Source: CBIFWW01 sp966186435
GTDB lineage: Bacteria > Pseudomonadota > Gammaproteobacteria > Enterobacterales > Enterobacteriaceae
Assembly (NCBI GenBank): GCA_966186435.1
Contig: CBIFWW010000071.1
Coordinates: forward strand, 1 to 16,944
Length of the DNA stretch: 16,944 nt
Direction of reading: 5' to 3'
Shown here: one piece after another, positions 5,963-12,983 of the stretch
Position numbering within the stretch: position 1 is the first letter of the stretch
Layout of the letters: every line of letters starts with the position of its first letter
The notes under the pieces: model-generated
Told to the model about the DNA's origin: nothing
Databases searched by the model: none
The model's input: only the letters and a program-made list of their open reading frames with translations
Translations under genes and position numbers: made by a program

Positions 5963-6922
5963 ATGGCTGCTACCAAGCCCGCATTTAACCCTCCGGGTAA
6001 ACAAGGCGATATGATATTCGGCGCGCTAGTCAGACTGGCGGCGCTGATTGTGCTATTTCTGCTGGGTGGGATTATTGTTTCGCTGATCATTTCCTCCTGG
6101 CCGAGCATCCAGAAATTTGGCTTCGCCTTCTTGTGGACCAAAGAGTGGGATGCGCCGAATGACATTTATGGTGCGTTAGTGCCTATCTACGGCACCCTGG
6201 TGACCTCTTTTATCGCTTTGCTGATTGCCGTGCCGGTGAGTTTTGGTATCGCCCTGTTCCTGACAGAGTTGGCCCCGGGCTGGTTACGGCGTCCACTGGG
6301 TATCGCCATCGAACTACTGGCAGCTATCCCAAGTATCGTTTACGGCATGTGGGGCCTGTTTATTTTCGCCCCGCTGTTTGCCACCTATTTCCAGGAGCCG
6401 GTGGGGAACATTCTCTCGTCGGTGCCTATCGTCGGTGCGCTGTTTTCTGGCCCGGCCTTCGGTATCGGTATTCTGGCCGCCGGGGTGATCCTGGCCATCA
6501 TGATTATTCCTTACATTGCCTCGGTTATGCGCGATGTGTTTGAACAAACGCCGGTAATGATGAAAGAGTCAGCCTACGGCATCGGCTGCACCACTTGGGA
6601 AGTGATCTGGCGCATCGTGCTGCCCTTCACCAAAAATGGGGTGATTGGCGGGGTGATGCTGGGGTTAGGCCGCGCCCTGGGTGAAACCATGGCGGTGACC
6701 TTTATCATCGGTAACACCTACCAGCTCGACAGTGCTTCTCTGTATATGCCGGGCAACAGCATTACCTCCGCGTTAGCGAATGAGTTTGCTGAAGCGGAAT
6801 CCGGGCTACACGTGGCTGCTTTGATGGAGCTGGGCCTGATCCTGTTTGTTATCACCTTTATCGTATTAGCGATTTCCAAGCTGATGATTGCGCGGCTGGC
6901 GAAGAAAGAAGGGGCGCGCTAA
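5963..6922 (+). CDS. pstC: Phosphate ABC transporter permease PstC
   Basis: This is one of the two inner-membrane permease subunits of the PstSCAB phosphate importer. It has 319 residues, equal to E. coli. It has about six hydrophobic membrane segments; the first is at about residues 24-45 (LAALIVLFLLGGIIVSLIIS). The ABC-permease EAA loop is visible as ESAYGIGCTTWEVIWRIVLP, which docks onto PstB, followed by GLGRALGETMAVTFIIG. The start codon at 5963 is preceded by a modest AGAGTGA ribosome site, and the sequence MAATKPAFNPPGKQGD fits the family N-terminus. Its stop TAA overlaps the pstA ATG by one base, which suggests translational coupling. Nothing is unusual. Confidence 0.98.
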   Translation: MAATKPAFNPPGKQGDMIFGALVRLAALIVLFLLGGIIVSLIISSWPSIQKFGFAFLWTKEWDAPNDIYGALVPIYGTLVTSFIALLIAVPVSFGIALFLTELAPGWLRRPLGIAIELLAAIPSIVYGMWGLFIFAPLFATYFQEPVGNILSSVPIVGALFSGPAFGIGILAAGVILAIMIIPYIASVMRDVFEQTPVMMKESAYGIGCTTWEVIWRIVLPFTKNGVIGGVMLGLGRALGETMAVTFIIGNTYQLDSASLYMPGNSITSALANEFAEAESGLHVAALMELGLILFVITFIVLAISKLMIARLAKKEGAR

Positions 6923-7809
6923 TGGCTACCATGGAACTTCAAAATAGCGCGGCGCTGGCTGAATCCCGCCGCAAAATGCAGGCTCGTCGGCGCTTTAAAA
7001 ACCGCATCGCTTTAACACTATCGATGGCGACCATGGCATTCGGCCTGTTCTGGCTGGTCTGGATCCTGTTTTCTACGGTCACTCGCGGCATCGACGGCAT
7101 GTCCCTGGCGCTGTTTACCGAAATGACCCCGCCGCCAAATACCGCCGGTGGTGGTTTGGCTAACGCTCTGGCCGGTAGCGGTCTGTTAATCCTGTGGGCG
7201 ACGGCATTTGGTACCCCATTAGGGATTCTGGCCGGTGTCTACCTGGCGGAATACGGGCGTAAGTCCTGGCTGGCGGAAGTCATCCGTTTCATTAACGATA
7301 TTTTATTGTCTGCGCCGTCTATCGTGGTGGGTCTGTTTGTCTACACCGTCGTGGTGGCGCGGATGCAGCACTTCTCCGGCTGGGCCGGGGTCATTGCACT
7401 GGCGCTGCTGCAAATCCCGATTGTGATTCGCACAACCGAGAACATGTTGAAATTGGTGCCTGATAGCCTGCGCGAAGCCGCCTATGCCCTGGGCACGCCG
7501 AAGTGGAAAATGATTTCAGCCATCACCTTAAAAGCGTCTATCTCCGGGATTATCACCGGGGTATTGTTGGCGATTGCCCGTATTGCCGGGGAGACAGCGC
7601 CATTACTGTTTACGTCGCTCTCCAACCAGTTCTGGAGCACTGACATGATGCAACCACTGGCTAACCTGCCGGTGACGATTTTCAAATTCGCCATGAGCCC
7701 GTTTGCCGAATGGCAAGAGCTGGCATGGGCCGGGGTGTTAATCATCACGCTGTGTGTATTGCTGCTCAATATTGTGGCTCGCGTGATTTTCGCGAAACGT
7801 AAGCACTAA
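6922..7809 (+). CDS. pstA: Phosphate ABC transporter permease PstA
   Basis: This is the second inner-membrane permease of the phosphate importer, partner of PstC. It has 295 residues, one fewer than E. coli, because the terminal Gly is absent after FAKRKH. A basic cytoplasmic N-terminus (AESRRKMQARRRFKNR) precedes the first membrane segment at about 30-50. The EAA loop is EAAYALGTPKWKMISAITLK, followed by IARIAGETAPLLFT. The ATG at 6922 overlaps the pstC stop as TAATG, so translation is likely coupled to pstC. A second in-frame ATG at codon 4 (6931) exists, but the first agrees with the coupling. It is followed by a stem-loop and then pstB. Confidence 0.97.
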   Translation: MATMELQNSAALAESRRKMQARRRFKNRIALTLSMATMAFGLFWLVWILFSTVTRGIDGMSLALFTEMTPPPNTAGGGLANALAGSGLLILWATAFGTPLGILAGVYLAEYGRKSWLAEVIRFINDILLSAPSIVVGLFVYTVVVARMQHFSGWAGVIALALLQIPIVIRTTENMLKLVPDSLREAAYALGTPKWKMISAITLKASISGIITGVLLAIARIAGETAPLLFTSLSNQFWSTDMMQPLANLPVTIFKFAMSPFAEWQELAWAGVLIITLCVLLLNIVARVIFAKRKH

Positions 7810-7817
7810 TTTAATTC

Positions 7818-7839
7818 GGCGTGGCAGGGCTGCCGCGCC
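7818..7839 (+). other. pstA-pstB intercistronic stem-loop
   Basis: GGCGTGGCA (7818-7826) pairs with TGCCGCGCC (7831-7839), including one G·T pair, around the short loop GGGC. It lies in the 47-nt gap between pstA and pstB, just before the pstB ribosome site GAGGAA (7843-7848). It has no T tract. A role in mRNA stability or relative expression is inferred. Confidence 0.55.
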
Positions 7840-7856
7840 AATGAGGAATCAAGCAA

Positions 7857-8630
7857 ATGAGTATGGTTGATAACGCCCCGGGCAAAATTCAGGTACGCGA
7901 CTTAAATTTCTATTACGGTAAGTTCCACGCCCTGAAAAACATTAATCTGGATATCGCCAAAAACCAGGTGACTGCGTTTATCGGGCCATCGGGCTGTGGT
8001 AAATCTACCCTGCTGCGTACTTTTAACAAAATGTACGGGCTTTATCCAGACCAGCGGGCTGAAGGCGAGATCTTACTGGACGGTGAAAATATCTTGACCC
8101 AGTCTCAGGATATCGCCCTGTTGCGCGCTAAAGTAGGGATGGTGTTCCAGAAGCCGACGCCATTCCCGATGTCGATTTACGACAATATTGCCTTTGGCGT
8201 ACGTCTGTTTGAAAAGCTGTCCCGTGCCGACATGGATGAGCGCGTGCAGTGGGCGCTGACCAAAGCCGCGTTGTGGAATGAAACTAAAGACAAGCTGCAC
8301 CAGAGTGGTTATTCCCTTTCCGGTGGGCAGCAGCAGCGTCTGTGTATCGCCCGTGGTATCGCCATTCGCCCGGAAGTGCTGTTGTTGGATGAGCCATGCT
8401 CCGCGCTGGACCCCATCTCAACGGGCCGTATCGAAGAGCTGATCACTGAGCTTAAGCAGGATTACACCGTGGTTATCGTGACGCACAACATGCAACAGGC
8501 GGCCCGCTGCTCCGATCACACGGCCTTTATGTATCTGGGGGAACTGATTGAATTCAGTGATACCGATACTTTGTTTACTGCGCCTAAGAAAAAGCAGACC
8601 GAAGACTACATTACTGGCCGCTACGGCTGA
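7857..8630 (+). CDS. pstB: Phosphate ABC transporter ATP-binding protein PstB
   Basis: This is the cytoplasmic ATPase that drives the PstSCAB importer. It has 257 residues, as in E. coli. All ABC motifs are present: Walker A GPSGCGKST (43-51), Q-loop Gln98 in VFQKP, signature LSGGQQQR (154-161), Walker B VLLLDEP (174-180) with the catalytic Glu, and the H-loop His210 in VTHN. PFPMSIYDN after the Q-loop is typical of PstB among ABC ATPases. GAGGAA lies 8 nt before the ATG at 7857. It is the fourth gene of the operon and also takes part in phosphate signalling with PhoU. Confidence 0.98.
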   Translation: MSMVDNAPGKIQVRDLNFYYGKFHALKNINLDIAKNQVTAFIGPSGCGKSTLLRTFNKMYGLYPDQRAEGEILLDGENILTQSQDIALLRAKVGMVFQKPTPFPMSIYDNIAFGVRLFEKLSRADMDERVQWALTKAALWNETKDKLHQSGYSLSGGQQQRLCIARGIAIRPEVLLLDEPCSALDPISTGRIEELITELKQDYTVVIVTHNMQQAARCSDHTAFMYLGELIEFSDTDTLFTAPKKKQTEDYITGRYG

Positions 8631-8652
8631 TTAGCCGTGCAAAGGAGATACC

Positions 8653-9378
8653 ATGGACAATCTGAATCTTAATAAGCATATTTCCGGCCAGTTCAATGCG
8701 GAGCTGGAGTACATCCGCACCCAGGTGATGACCATGGGTGGGCTGGTGGAACAACAGCTGTCGGACGCCATTACCGCCATGCACAATCAGGACAGTGAGC
8801 TGGCGAAGCAGGTTATCGACGGTGACCAGAAGGTCAACATGATGGAGGTGGAGATTGATGAAGCCTGCGTGCGCATCATCGCCAAACGCCAGCCTACCGC
8901 CAGCGACCTGCGCCTGGTGATGGCGATCATCAAGACCATTGCTGAGCTGGAACGTATTGGTGATGTGGCTGATAAAATCTGCCGTACCGCGCTGGAGAAG
9001 TTCTCCCAACAGCACCAGCCACTGCTGGTGAGCCTGGAGTCTCTGGGCCGTCATACGGTGCAAATGCTCCATGACGTGCTGGATGCCTTTGCCCGTATGG
9101 ATATTGAGGAAGCGATCCGTATTTACCGGGAAGATAAGAAGGTGGATCAGGAGTACGAAGGTATCGTGCGCCAACTGATGACCTACATGATGGAAGATCC
9201 ACGCACCATCCCAAGCGTATTGACTGCGCTTTTCTGCGCCCGCTCTATTGAGCGTATCGGTGACCGCTGCCAGAACATTTGCGAATACATTTTCTACTTT
9301 GTGAAGGGGCAGGACTTCCGCCATGTCGGCGGCGACGAGCTGGATAAACTGCTCGCCGGGAGTGACCCAAAAGAATAA
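8653..9378 (+). CDS. phoU: Phosphate signalling regulator PhoU
   Basis: This negative regulator links the Pst transporter to the sensor kinase PhoR and shuts down the Pho regulon when phosphate is plentiful. It has 241 residues, equal to E. coli. Two homologous three-helix bundles are evident. Each carries the metal-binding signature: ELERIGDVADK (about 98-108) and SIERIGDRCQN (about 198-208). The ribosome site AAGGAGAT ends 4 nt before the ATG at 8653 and is the strongest in the operon, in keeping with the need for PhoU. It is the last gene of pstSCAB-phoU, 22 nt after pstB, and is followed by a palindromic terminator. Confidence 0.98.
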   Translation: MDNLNLNKHISGQFNAELEYIRTQVMTMGGLVEQQLSDAITAMHNQDSELAKQVIDGDQKVNMMEVEIDEACVRIIAKRQPTASDLRLVMAIIKTIAELERIGDVADKICRTALEKFSQQHQPLLVSLESLGRHTVQMLHDVLDAFARMDIEEAIRIYREDKKVDQEYEGIVRQLMTYMMEDPRTIPSVLTALFCARSIERIGDRCQNICEYIFYFVKGQDFRHVGGDELDKLLAGSDPKE

Positions 9379-9382
9379 TAAC

Positions 9383-9405
9383 AGGCCCGATTAATCGGGC
9401 CTTTT
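9383..9405 (+). terminator. Terminator of the pst-phoU operon, possibly bidirectional
   Basis: AGGCCCGAT-TA-ATCGGGCCT (9383-9402) is a perfect 20-bp palindrome followed by a short T run (TTTT up to 9405). It lies in the 42-nt gap between the convergent phoU and yieH. The minus-strand side has only a weak T-containing tail, so the efficiency for yieH is uncertain. Confidence 0.9.
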
Positions 9406-9420
9406 GCTGTAAGTGTGCGC

Positions 9421-10086
9421 TCAGACGGTAATATTCCAGCCCCGGGCTTTCCATAAATCCGGTAGCTGCGCCAGATCGGTAAAAGTCGTCACTTTCGGGT
9501 GGTTAATCGGCTGATTATGGGGATCGGCACAGAAGTAATAAACCTCCATCCCGGCAGCCACACCGGCCTGGGCACCTGCCATTGAATCATCCACCAGCAC
9601 GCAATGTTTCACGTCCAGCGCCATTGCGTCGGCGGCGTGGTACATCAGTGCCGGATCGGGCTTCCAGCGCTGGATATCGTAGCCGCTGAACAGCAGATTA
9701 TCGAAGTGGCGCAGCATCCCGGTATTACCTAAAGAGTGCTCCATTTTGGTGACCGGGCCGTTGGAGACCACGCACATTGGCACGGTGATCTGGTCCAGCA
9801 GTTGGGCGGCACCGGGGATCTCCGTTAGCTCGCTTTCAAACAGGCAGGCCACCTCGGCACGATACAGTGGCTCAAGCTTTTCGCGATCGAGCTGGCGGCC
9901 ATATTCCTGATTGATCGTGTCGATAATTTCGTAAAGTTTGATGCCCTTGAAGCGTTTAAATACCTCTTCCAATTCAAGGTTGATGCCGGCGTTGGCAAAC
10001 ATATGTACATAGGCACGGGAGCAGATCACTTCGCTGTCTACCAGGGTGCCATCGCAATCAAAAAATACGGCGTCCATATGGCTCAT
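9421..10086 (-). CDS. yieH: HAD-family phosphatase YieH (6-phosphogluconate phosphatase)
   Basis: This is a cytoplasmic haloacid dehalogenase-superfamily phosphatase; the E. coli protein is described as acting on 6-phosphogluconate. I place the start at the ATG complementary to 10084-10086 rather than the upstream ATG at 10137. It has an AGGAA ribosome site, gives 221 residues like E. coli, and starts MSHMDAVFFDCDGTL. HAD motifs are visible: I, Asp10 and Asp12 (FFDCDGT); II, Ser108 in VVSNGP; III, Lys142 in KPDPALM; IV, Asp166/Asp167 in VDDS. A helical cap follows motif I. It converges with phoU and diverges from adeP. K-12 has the cbr and bgl genes between phoU and yieH, and they are absent here. 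Confidence 0.93.
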   Translation of the reverse strand: MSHMDAVFFDCDGTLVDSEVICSRAYVHMFANAGINLELEEVFKRFKGIKLYEIIDTINQEYGRQLDREKLEPLYRAEVACLFESELTEIPGAAQLLDQITVPMCVVSNGPVTKMEHSLGNTGMLRHFDNLLFSGYDIQRWKPDPALMYHAADAMALDVKHCVLVDDSMAGAQAGVAAGMEVYYFCADPHNQPINHPKVTTFTDLAQLPDLWKARGWNITV

Positions 10087-10129
10087 TCCATTTCCTGTTA
10101 CGTAACGCGGGTGAATTATTTTACGTGAT

Positions 10130-10157
10130 TTGCGCAACGCAAACGATGCCGTATAAA
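10130..10157 (+). promoter_or_regulatory. Probable adeP promoter with PurR operator in its spacer
   Basis: ACGCAAACGATGCCGT (10137-10152) matches the PurR palindrome ACGCAAACGTTTGCGT at 13 of 16 positions, with a perfect left half. It lies in the divergent yieH-adeP gap, 100 bp before adeP. It fills the spacer of a candidate sigma-70 promoter: TTGCGC (10130-10135), 16 bp, TATAAA (10152-10157). Repression by PurR with hypoxanthine or guanine would suit a purine permease. Binding is inferred. Confidence 0.6.
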
Positions 10158-10182
10158 CAAATCAATGAAAAAAACTTCATTA

Positions 10183-10211
10183 TTGCCATTAAAAAACAGG
10201 AATTTTAGTAT
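10183..10211 (+). promoter_or_regulatory. Second candidate adeP promoter
   Basis: TTGCCA (10183-10188) stands 17 bp before TAGTAT (10206-10211), giving 5/6 and 4/6 matches to the sigma-70 elements. A start near 10218 would leave a leader of about 35 nt before adeP. This promoter would not overlap the PurR-like site upstream. Confidence 0.4.
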
Positions 10212-10252
10212 AGGATAACGGCGAATTTTCCCCTATTGTCCGGAAATTAATG

Positions 10253-11590
10253 ATGAGTCAACAAAACACTGCCCAGGCATCCAGCCGCGGGCTGCTGGAA
10301 CGCGTGTTCAAATTACACGCCCATGGCACCACGGTGCGCACCGAGGTGATTGCCGGTTTTACTACCTTCCTGACGATGGTCTACATCGTTTTTGTTAACC
10401 CGCAAATCCTGGGTGTGGCCGGTATGGATACCAGCGCCGTGTTTGTGACTACCTGCCTGATTGCTGCCTTCGGCAGTATCTTTATGGGCCTACTGGCGAA
10501 TCTGCCGGTGGCACTGGCTCCGGCAATGGGTCTAAACGCCTTCTTCGCCTTCGTGGTTGTGGGGGCCATGGGCTTGTCCTGGCAAGTAGGTATGGGCGCC
10601 ATCTTCTGGGGCGCTATTGGCTTGTTCCTGCTGACCTTGTTCCGCATCCGCTACTGGATGATTGCTAACATCCCGATGGGCCTGCGGGTGGGTATTACCG
10701 CCGGTATCGGTCTGTTTATCGGTATGATGGGGCTGAAAAATGCCGGCGTCGTGGTGGCGAACAAAGACACCCTGGTTTCCATTGGTAATCTGGCTTCCCA
10801 CAGCGTCCTGCTGGGGATCCTGGGCTTCTTCATTATTGCGATTCTGGCTTCCCGTAACATCCATGCGGCGGTGCTGGTGTCTATCGTGGTAACCACCCTG
10901 CTGGGTTGGATGCTGGGCGATGTGCACTACAACGGGATTGTCTCCGCACCACCGAGCGTGATGTCAGTTGTGGGCCAGGTTGATCTGGCCGGGGCACTCA
11001 ACATCGGCCTGGCCGGAGTGATTTTCTCCTTTATGCTGGTGAACCTGTTTGACTCCTCCGGCACCCTGATCGGTGTGACGGACAAAGCCGGGCTGTCTGA
11101 TGCAAAAGGCAAATTCCCACGCATGAAGCAGGCGCTGTTTGTCGACAGTATCTCTTCTGTGGCCGGTGCGTTTGTCGGCACCTCTTCTGTTACCGCTTAT
11201 ATCGAATCCACCTCCGGCGTTTCTGTGGGTGGCCGTACCGGCCTGACGGCTGTGGTGGTTGGCCTGCTGTTCCTGCTGGTTATCTTCCTCTCCCCGCTGG
11301 CTGGCATGGTACCGGCCTATGCCGCTGCGGGTGCGCTGATCTACGTTGGGGTGCTGATGACCTCCAGCCTGGCCCGCGTGAAGTGGGATGACCTGACGGA
11401 AGCCGTTCCGGCGTTTATCACCGCCGTAATGATGCCGTTCAGTTTCTCTATCACCGAAGGGATTGCTCTGGGCTTTATCTCTTACTGTGTGATGAAGCTG
11501 GGCACTGGCCGCTGGCGCGAACTCAGCCCATGCGTCATGGTCGTGGCGCTGTTGTTTATTCTGAAAATCGCCTTCGTCGACGCACATTAA
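10253..11590 (+). CDS. adeP: Adenine permease AdeP (YieG)
   Basis: This inner-membrane proton symporter of the nucleobase-cation symporter 2 / AzgA-like group imports adenine with high affinity in E. coli. Starting at 10253 gives 445 residues, the E. coli length. The ATG at 10250 directly before it adds one Met, and the CCGGA ribosome site (10240-10244) is better spaced for 10253. About 12 or more hydrophobic segments run through the protein. Family motifs include TEVIAGFTTFLTMVYIVFVN near the start, APAMGLNAFFAFVVV, NLFDSSGTLIGVTDKAG, and SSVTAYIESTSGVSVGGRTG. It is a single gene with a terminator after it. A PurR-like operator upstream points to purine control. Confidence 0.94.
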   Translation: MSQQNTAQASSRGLLERVFKLHAHGTTVRTEVIAGFTTFLTMVYIVFVNPQILGVAGMDTSAVFVTTCLIAAFGSIFMGLLANLPVALAPAMGLNAFFAFVVVGAMGLSWQVGMGAIFWGAIGLFLLTLFRIRYWMIANIPMGLRVGITAGIGLFIGMMGLKNAGVVVANKDTLVSIGNLASHSVLLGILGFFIIAILASRNIHAAVLVSIVVTTLLGWMLGDVHYNGIVSAPPSVMSVVGQVDLAGALNIGLAGVIFSFMLVNLFDSSGTLIGVTDKAGLSDAKGKFPRMKQALFVDSISSVAGAFVGTSSVTAYIESTSGVSVGGRTGLTAVVVGLLFLLVIFLSPLAGMVPAYAAAGALIYVGVLMTSSLARVKWDDLTEAVPAFITAVMMPFSFSITEGIALGFISYCVMKLGTGRWRELSPCVMVVALLFILKIAFVDAH

Positions 11591-11595
11591 TAAAC

Positions 11596-11618
11596 AAGCC
11601 CCCTGAGTAAGGGGGCTT
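11596..11618 (+). terminator. Terminator between convergent adeP and chrR
   Basis: AAGCCCCC (11596-11603) pairs with GGGGGCTT (11611-11618) around a 7-nt loop, 5 nt after the adeP stop; CTTCTTC follows. Read on the minus strand, the same stem is followed by GTTTATT, so it could also stop chrR transcripts. Confidence 0.85.
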
Positions 11619-11640
11619 CTTCATCACGCCAATAAAAACC

Positions 11641-12207
11641 TTAGGCTTTTACCCGCTTAATATAATCTCCAAAGGCCGTCAGCTGCCCTTGCAAATGGTC
11701 CAGTGTGCTTTGATCTACCACTTCACCTGACTGCGCATCCACCTTGTTCTGAATGGCACCGCCCATAAACTCTGGCTTGTTCATCACCATGGCATCCAGG
11801 AATACCAGGATTTGGCGCAGGTGATATTGGCAGCGGGCGCCACCAATCACCCCCATGGAGCTGGTCTGAATCAATACCGGTTTCCCGGCCAGCGGCTGCT
11901 CTGGCATCCGGGAAAGCCAGTCGATGGCGTTCTTCAGGCCGCCGGGTACCGAGTAGTTATATTCTGGTGTAACAATCACCACCCCGTCCGCTTCACGGAT
12001 TTGCTGTGCCAAATCTTGCACCGCTTGCGGAAACCCTTCCTCCTGTTGCAGATCGGCGTCATACAACGGAATAGTGCCAATAGAGGGCAGCGGGGAGATA
12101 TGCATATTAGCGGGGGCAATATTTGGTAGCGTGCGGGCCACCATGCCATTGAAAGAACCCTTGCGCAGGCTACCCAATAAAGTTACGACGTTTACAGTAT
12201 CAGACAT
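11641..12207 (-). CDS. chrR: NAD(P)H-dependent FMN quinone/chromate reductase ChrR (YieF)
   Basis: This is a soluble flavodoxin-like reductase that reduces quinones by two electrons and can reduce chromate; in cells it is thought to limit oxidative stress. It has 188 residues, as in E. coli. The FMN phosphate loop is GSLRKGSFN (12-20). The flavin-contacting segment PEYNYSVPGGLKNAIDWLSR spans 81-100, and SSMGVIGGARCQ is at about 116-127. The ATG (complement of 12205-12207) has an AAGGAGC ribosome site 4 nt upstream. It lies 29 nt after yieE on the same strand, so the two are probably co-transcribed. A stem-loop over the yieE stop codon ends directly at the chrR ribosome site. Confidence 0.95.
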   Translation of the reverse strand: MSDTVNVVTLLGSLRKGSFNGMVARTLPNIAPANMHISPLPSIGTIPLYDADLQQEEGFPQAVQDLAQQIREADGVVIVTPEYNYSVPGGLKNAIDWLSRMPEQPLAGKPVLIQTSSMGVIGGARCQYHLRQILVFLDAMVMNKPEFMGGAIQNKVDAQSGEVVDQSTLDHLQGQLTAFGDYIKRVKA

Positions 12208-12220
12208 AAATGCTCCTTTT

Positions 12221-12253
12221 CGGTCATCATCGCAGTTTAGTTGATGATGACCG
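12221..12253 (-). other. Stem-loop over the yieE stop codon beside the chrR ribosome site
   Basis: CGGTCATCATC (12221-12231) and GATGATGACCG (12243-12253) are exact inverted copies, 11 bp each, with an 11-nt loop. On the minus strand the stem begins in the last codons of yieE, the loop holds its TAA, and the base is followed directly by AAAAGGAGC, the chrR ribosome site. No T tract follows, so it is not a terminator. Ribosomes finishing yieE would disrupt the stem. Confidence 0.75.
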
Positions 12254-12983
12254 GGTTATCCGACGGCATACTGGTAAACCGCATAAAACGATTGTCCGGA
12301 TCGCCACAGCGGCTGGATACATCCGGAAGATTACGCCAGCCATCGCGGTTATTGAACTCCCATAGCTTCAATGGTGCCAGCGAAATCGAAGAACACAGGG
12401 ACCAAATAAGCACCTGTTCAGCATCACTCAATGCTTCTGCCTTGGGGGCTTCCGTCACCCGTAACCGCCCTGCGCCGGGCTGAAGCTGAAGATCCAGCGG
12501 GCTGTGGCTGGTGACACCCAGCATCTTCTGGATGCTGGATCGCAAAGTGGCCAGCTGCTGGGTGGCCTCCAACCGATCGGTCTGGTTGTTGATCCACGTG
12601 GTTTCGCTACGGGTGAAGGCCTGTGGCTCTGTCTCGGTATGGGGCGGGAAGGTGACTGCCGGGCGCTGGATCTCCATATCCAGGCCGATATACCCTTCGG
12701 TCGCAATTGCCACACCGACCATATTTCCGGCATAGGCGAAGGAGAAGTTTGGCAGATGCCGATCGCAAAAGATCGGTTTACCCATGCGGCTGGTGGTCAT
12801 TTCCGGCAGGCTTTGGCTGCCATACAGCATAAAGATCAGTTCGGCCAGCAAGGCCCTGGCGGCAATAAAGCGCGCACTGCGGTGCTCCGGCAGGCGGCGG
12901 GCAATATCGTGGCAGGAAGGGGGGATCCGGGAGGATGTCAGGTGCCGGGGATTAATCACCCCGCGTGCAAAGTGGGACGCCAT
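12237..12983 (-). CDS. yieE: YieE, 4'-phosphopantetheinyl transferase superfamily protein
   Basis: This is a member of the phosphopantetheinyl transferase superfamily, whose active members attach phosphopantetheine to carrier proteins; the function of YieE is not established. I start it at the ATG complementary to 12981-12983, which has an AAGGAGAG ribosome site, and not at 13049. That gives 248 residues beginning MASHFARGVI, against 249 in E. coli. GLDMEIQ (100-106) fits the metal-binding G-x-D-x-E motif. The usual SHS of the first motif reads FAYAGN (82-87). The W-x-x-K-E-A-x-x-K motif reads LRSSIQKMLG (147-156), so the catalytic Glu is missing. It may be inactive or have another role. It is followed by chrR and is the least E. 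coli-like protein in the window. Confidence 0.88.
   Translation of the reverse strand: MASHFARGVINPRHLTSSRIPPSCHDIARRLPEHRSARFIAARALLAELIFMLYGSQSLPEMTTSRMGKPIFCDRHLPNFSFAYAGNMVGVAIATEGYIGLDMEIQRPAVTFPPHTETEPQAFTRSETTWINNQTDRLEATQQLATLRSSIQKMLGVTSHSPLDLQLQPGAGRLRVTEAPKAEALSDAEQVLIWSLCSSISLAPLKLWEFNNRDGWRNLPDVSSRCGDPDNRFMRFTSMPSDNPVIIN

Noticed and set aside
8611..9324. Minus-strand open frame of 237 codons across phoU
   Set aside because: It is a His/Leu-rich shadow of phoU without motifs or a credible ribosome site.
10087..10137. N-terminal extension of yieH to the ATG at 10137
   Set aside because: The extension has no family match, while the ATG at 10086 has an AGGAA site and gives the usual 221 residues.
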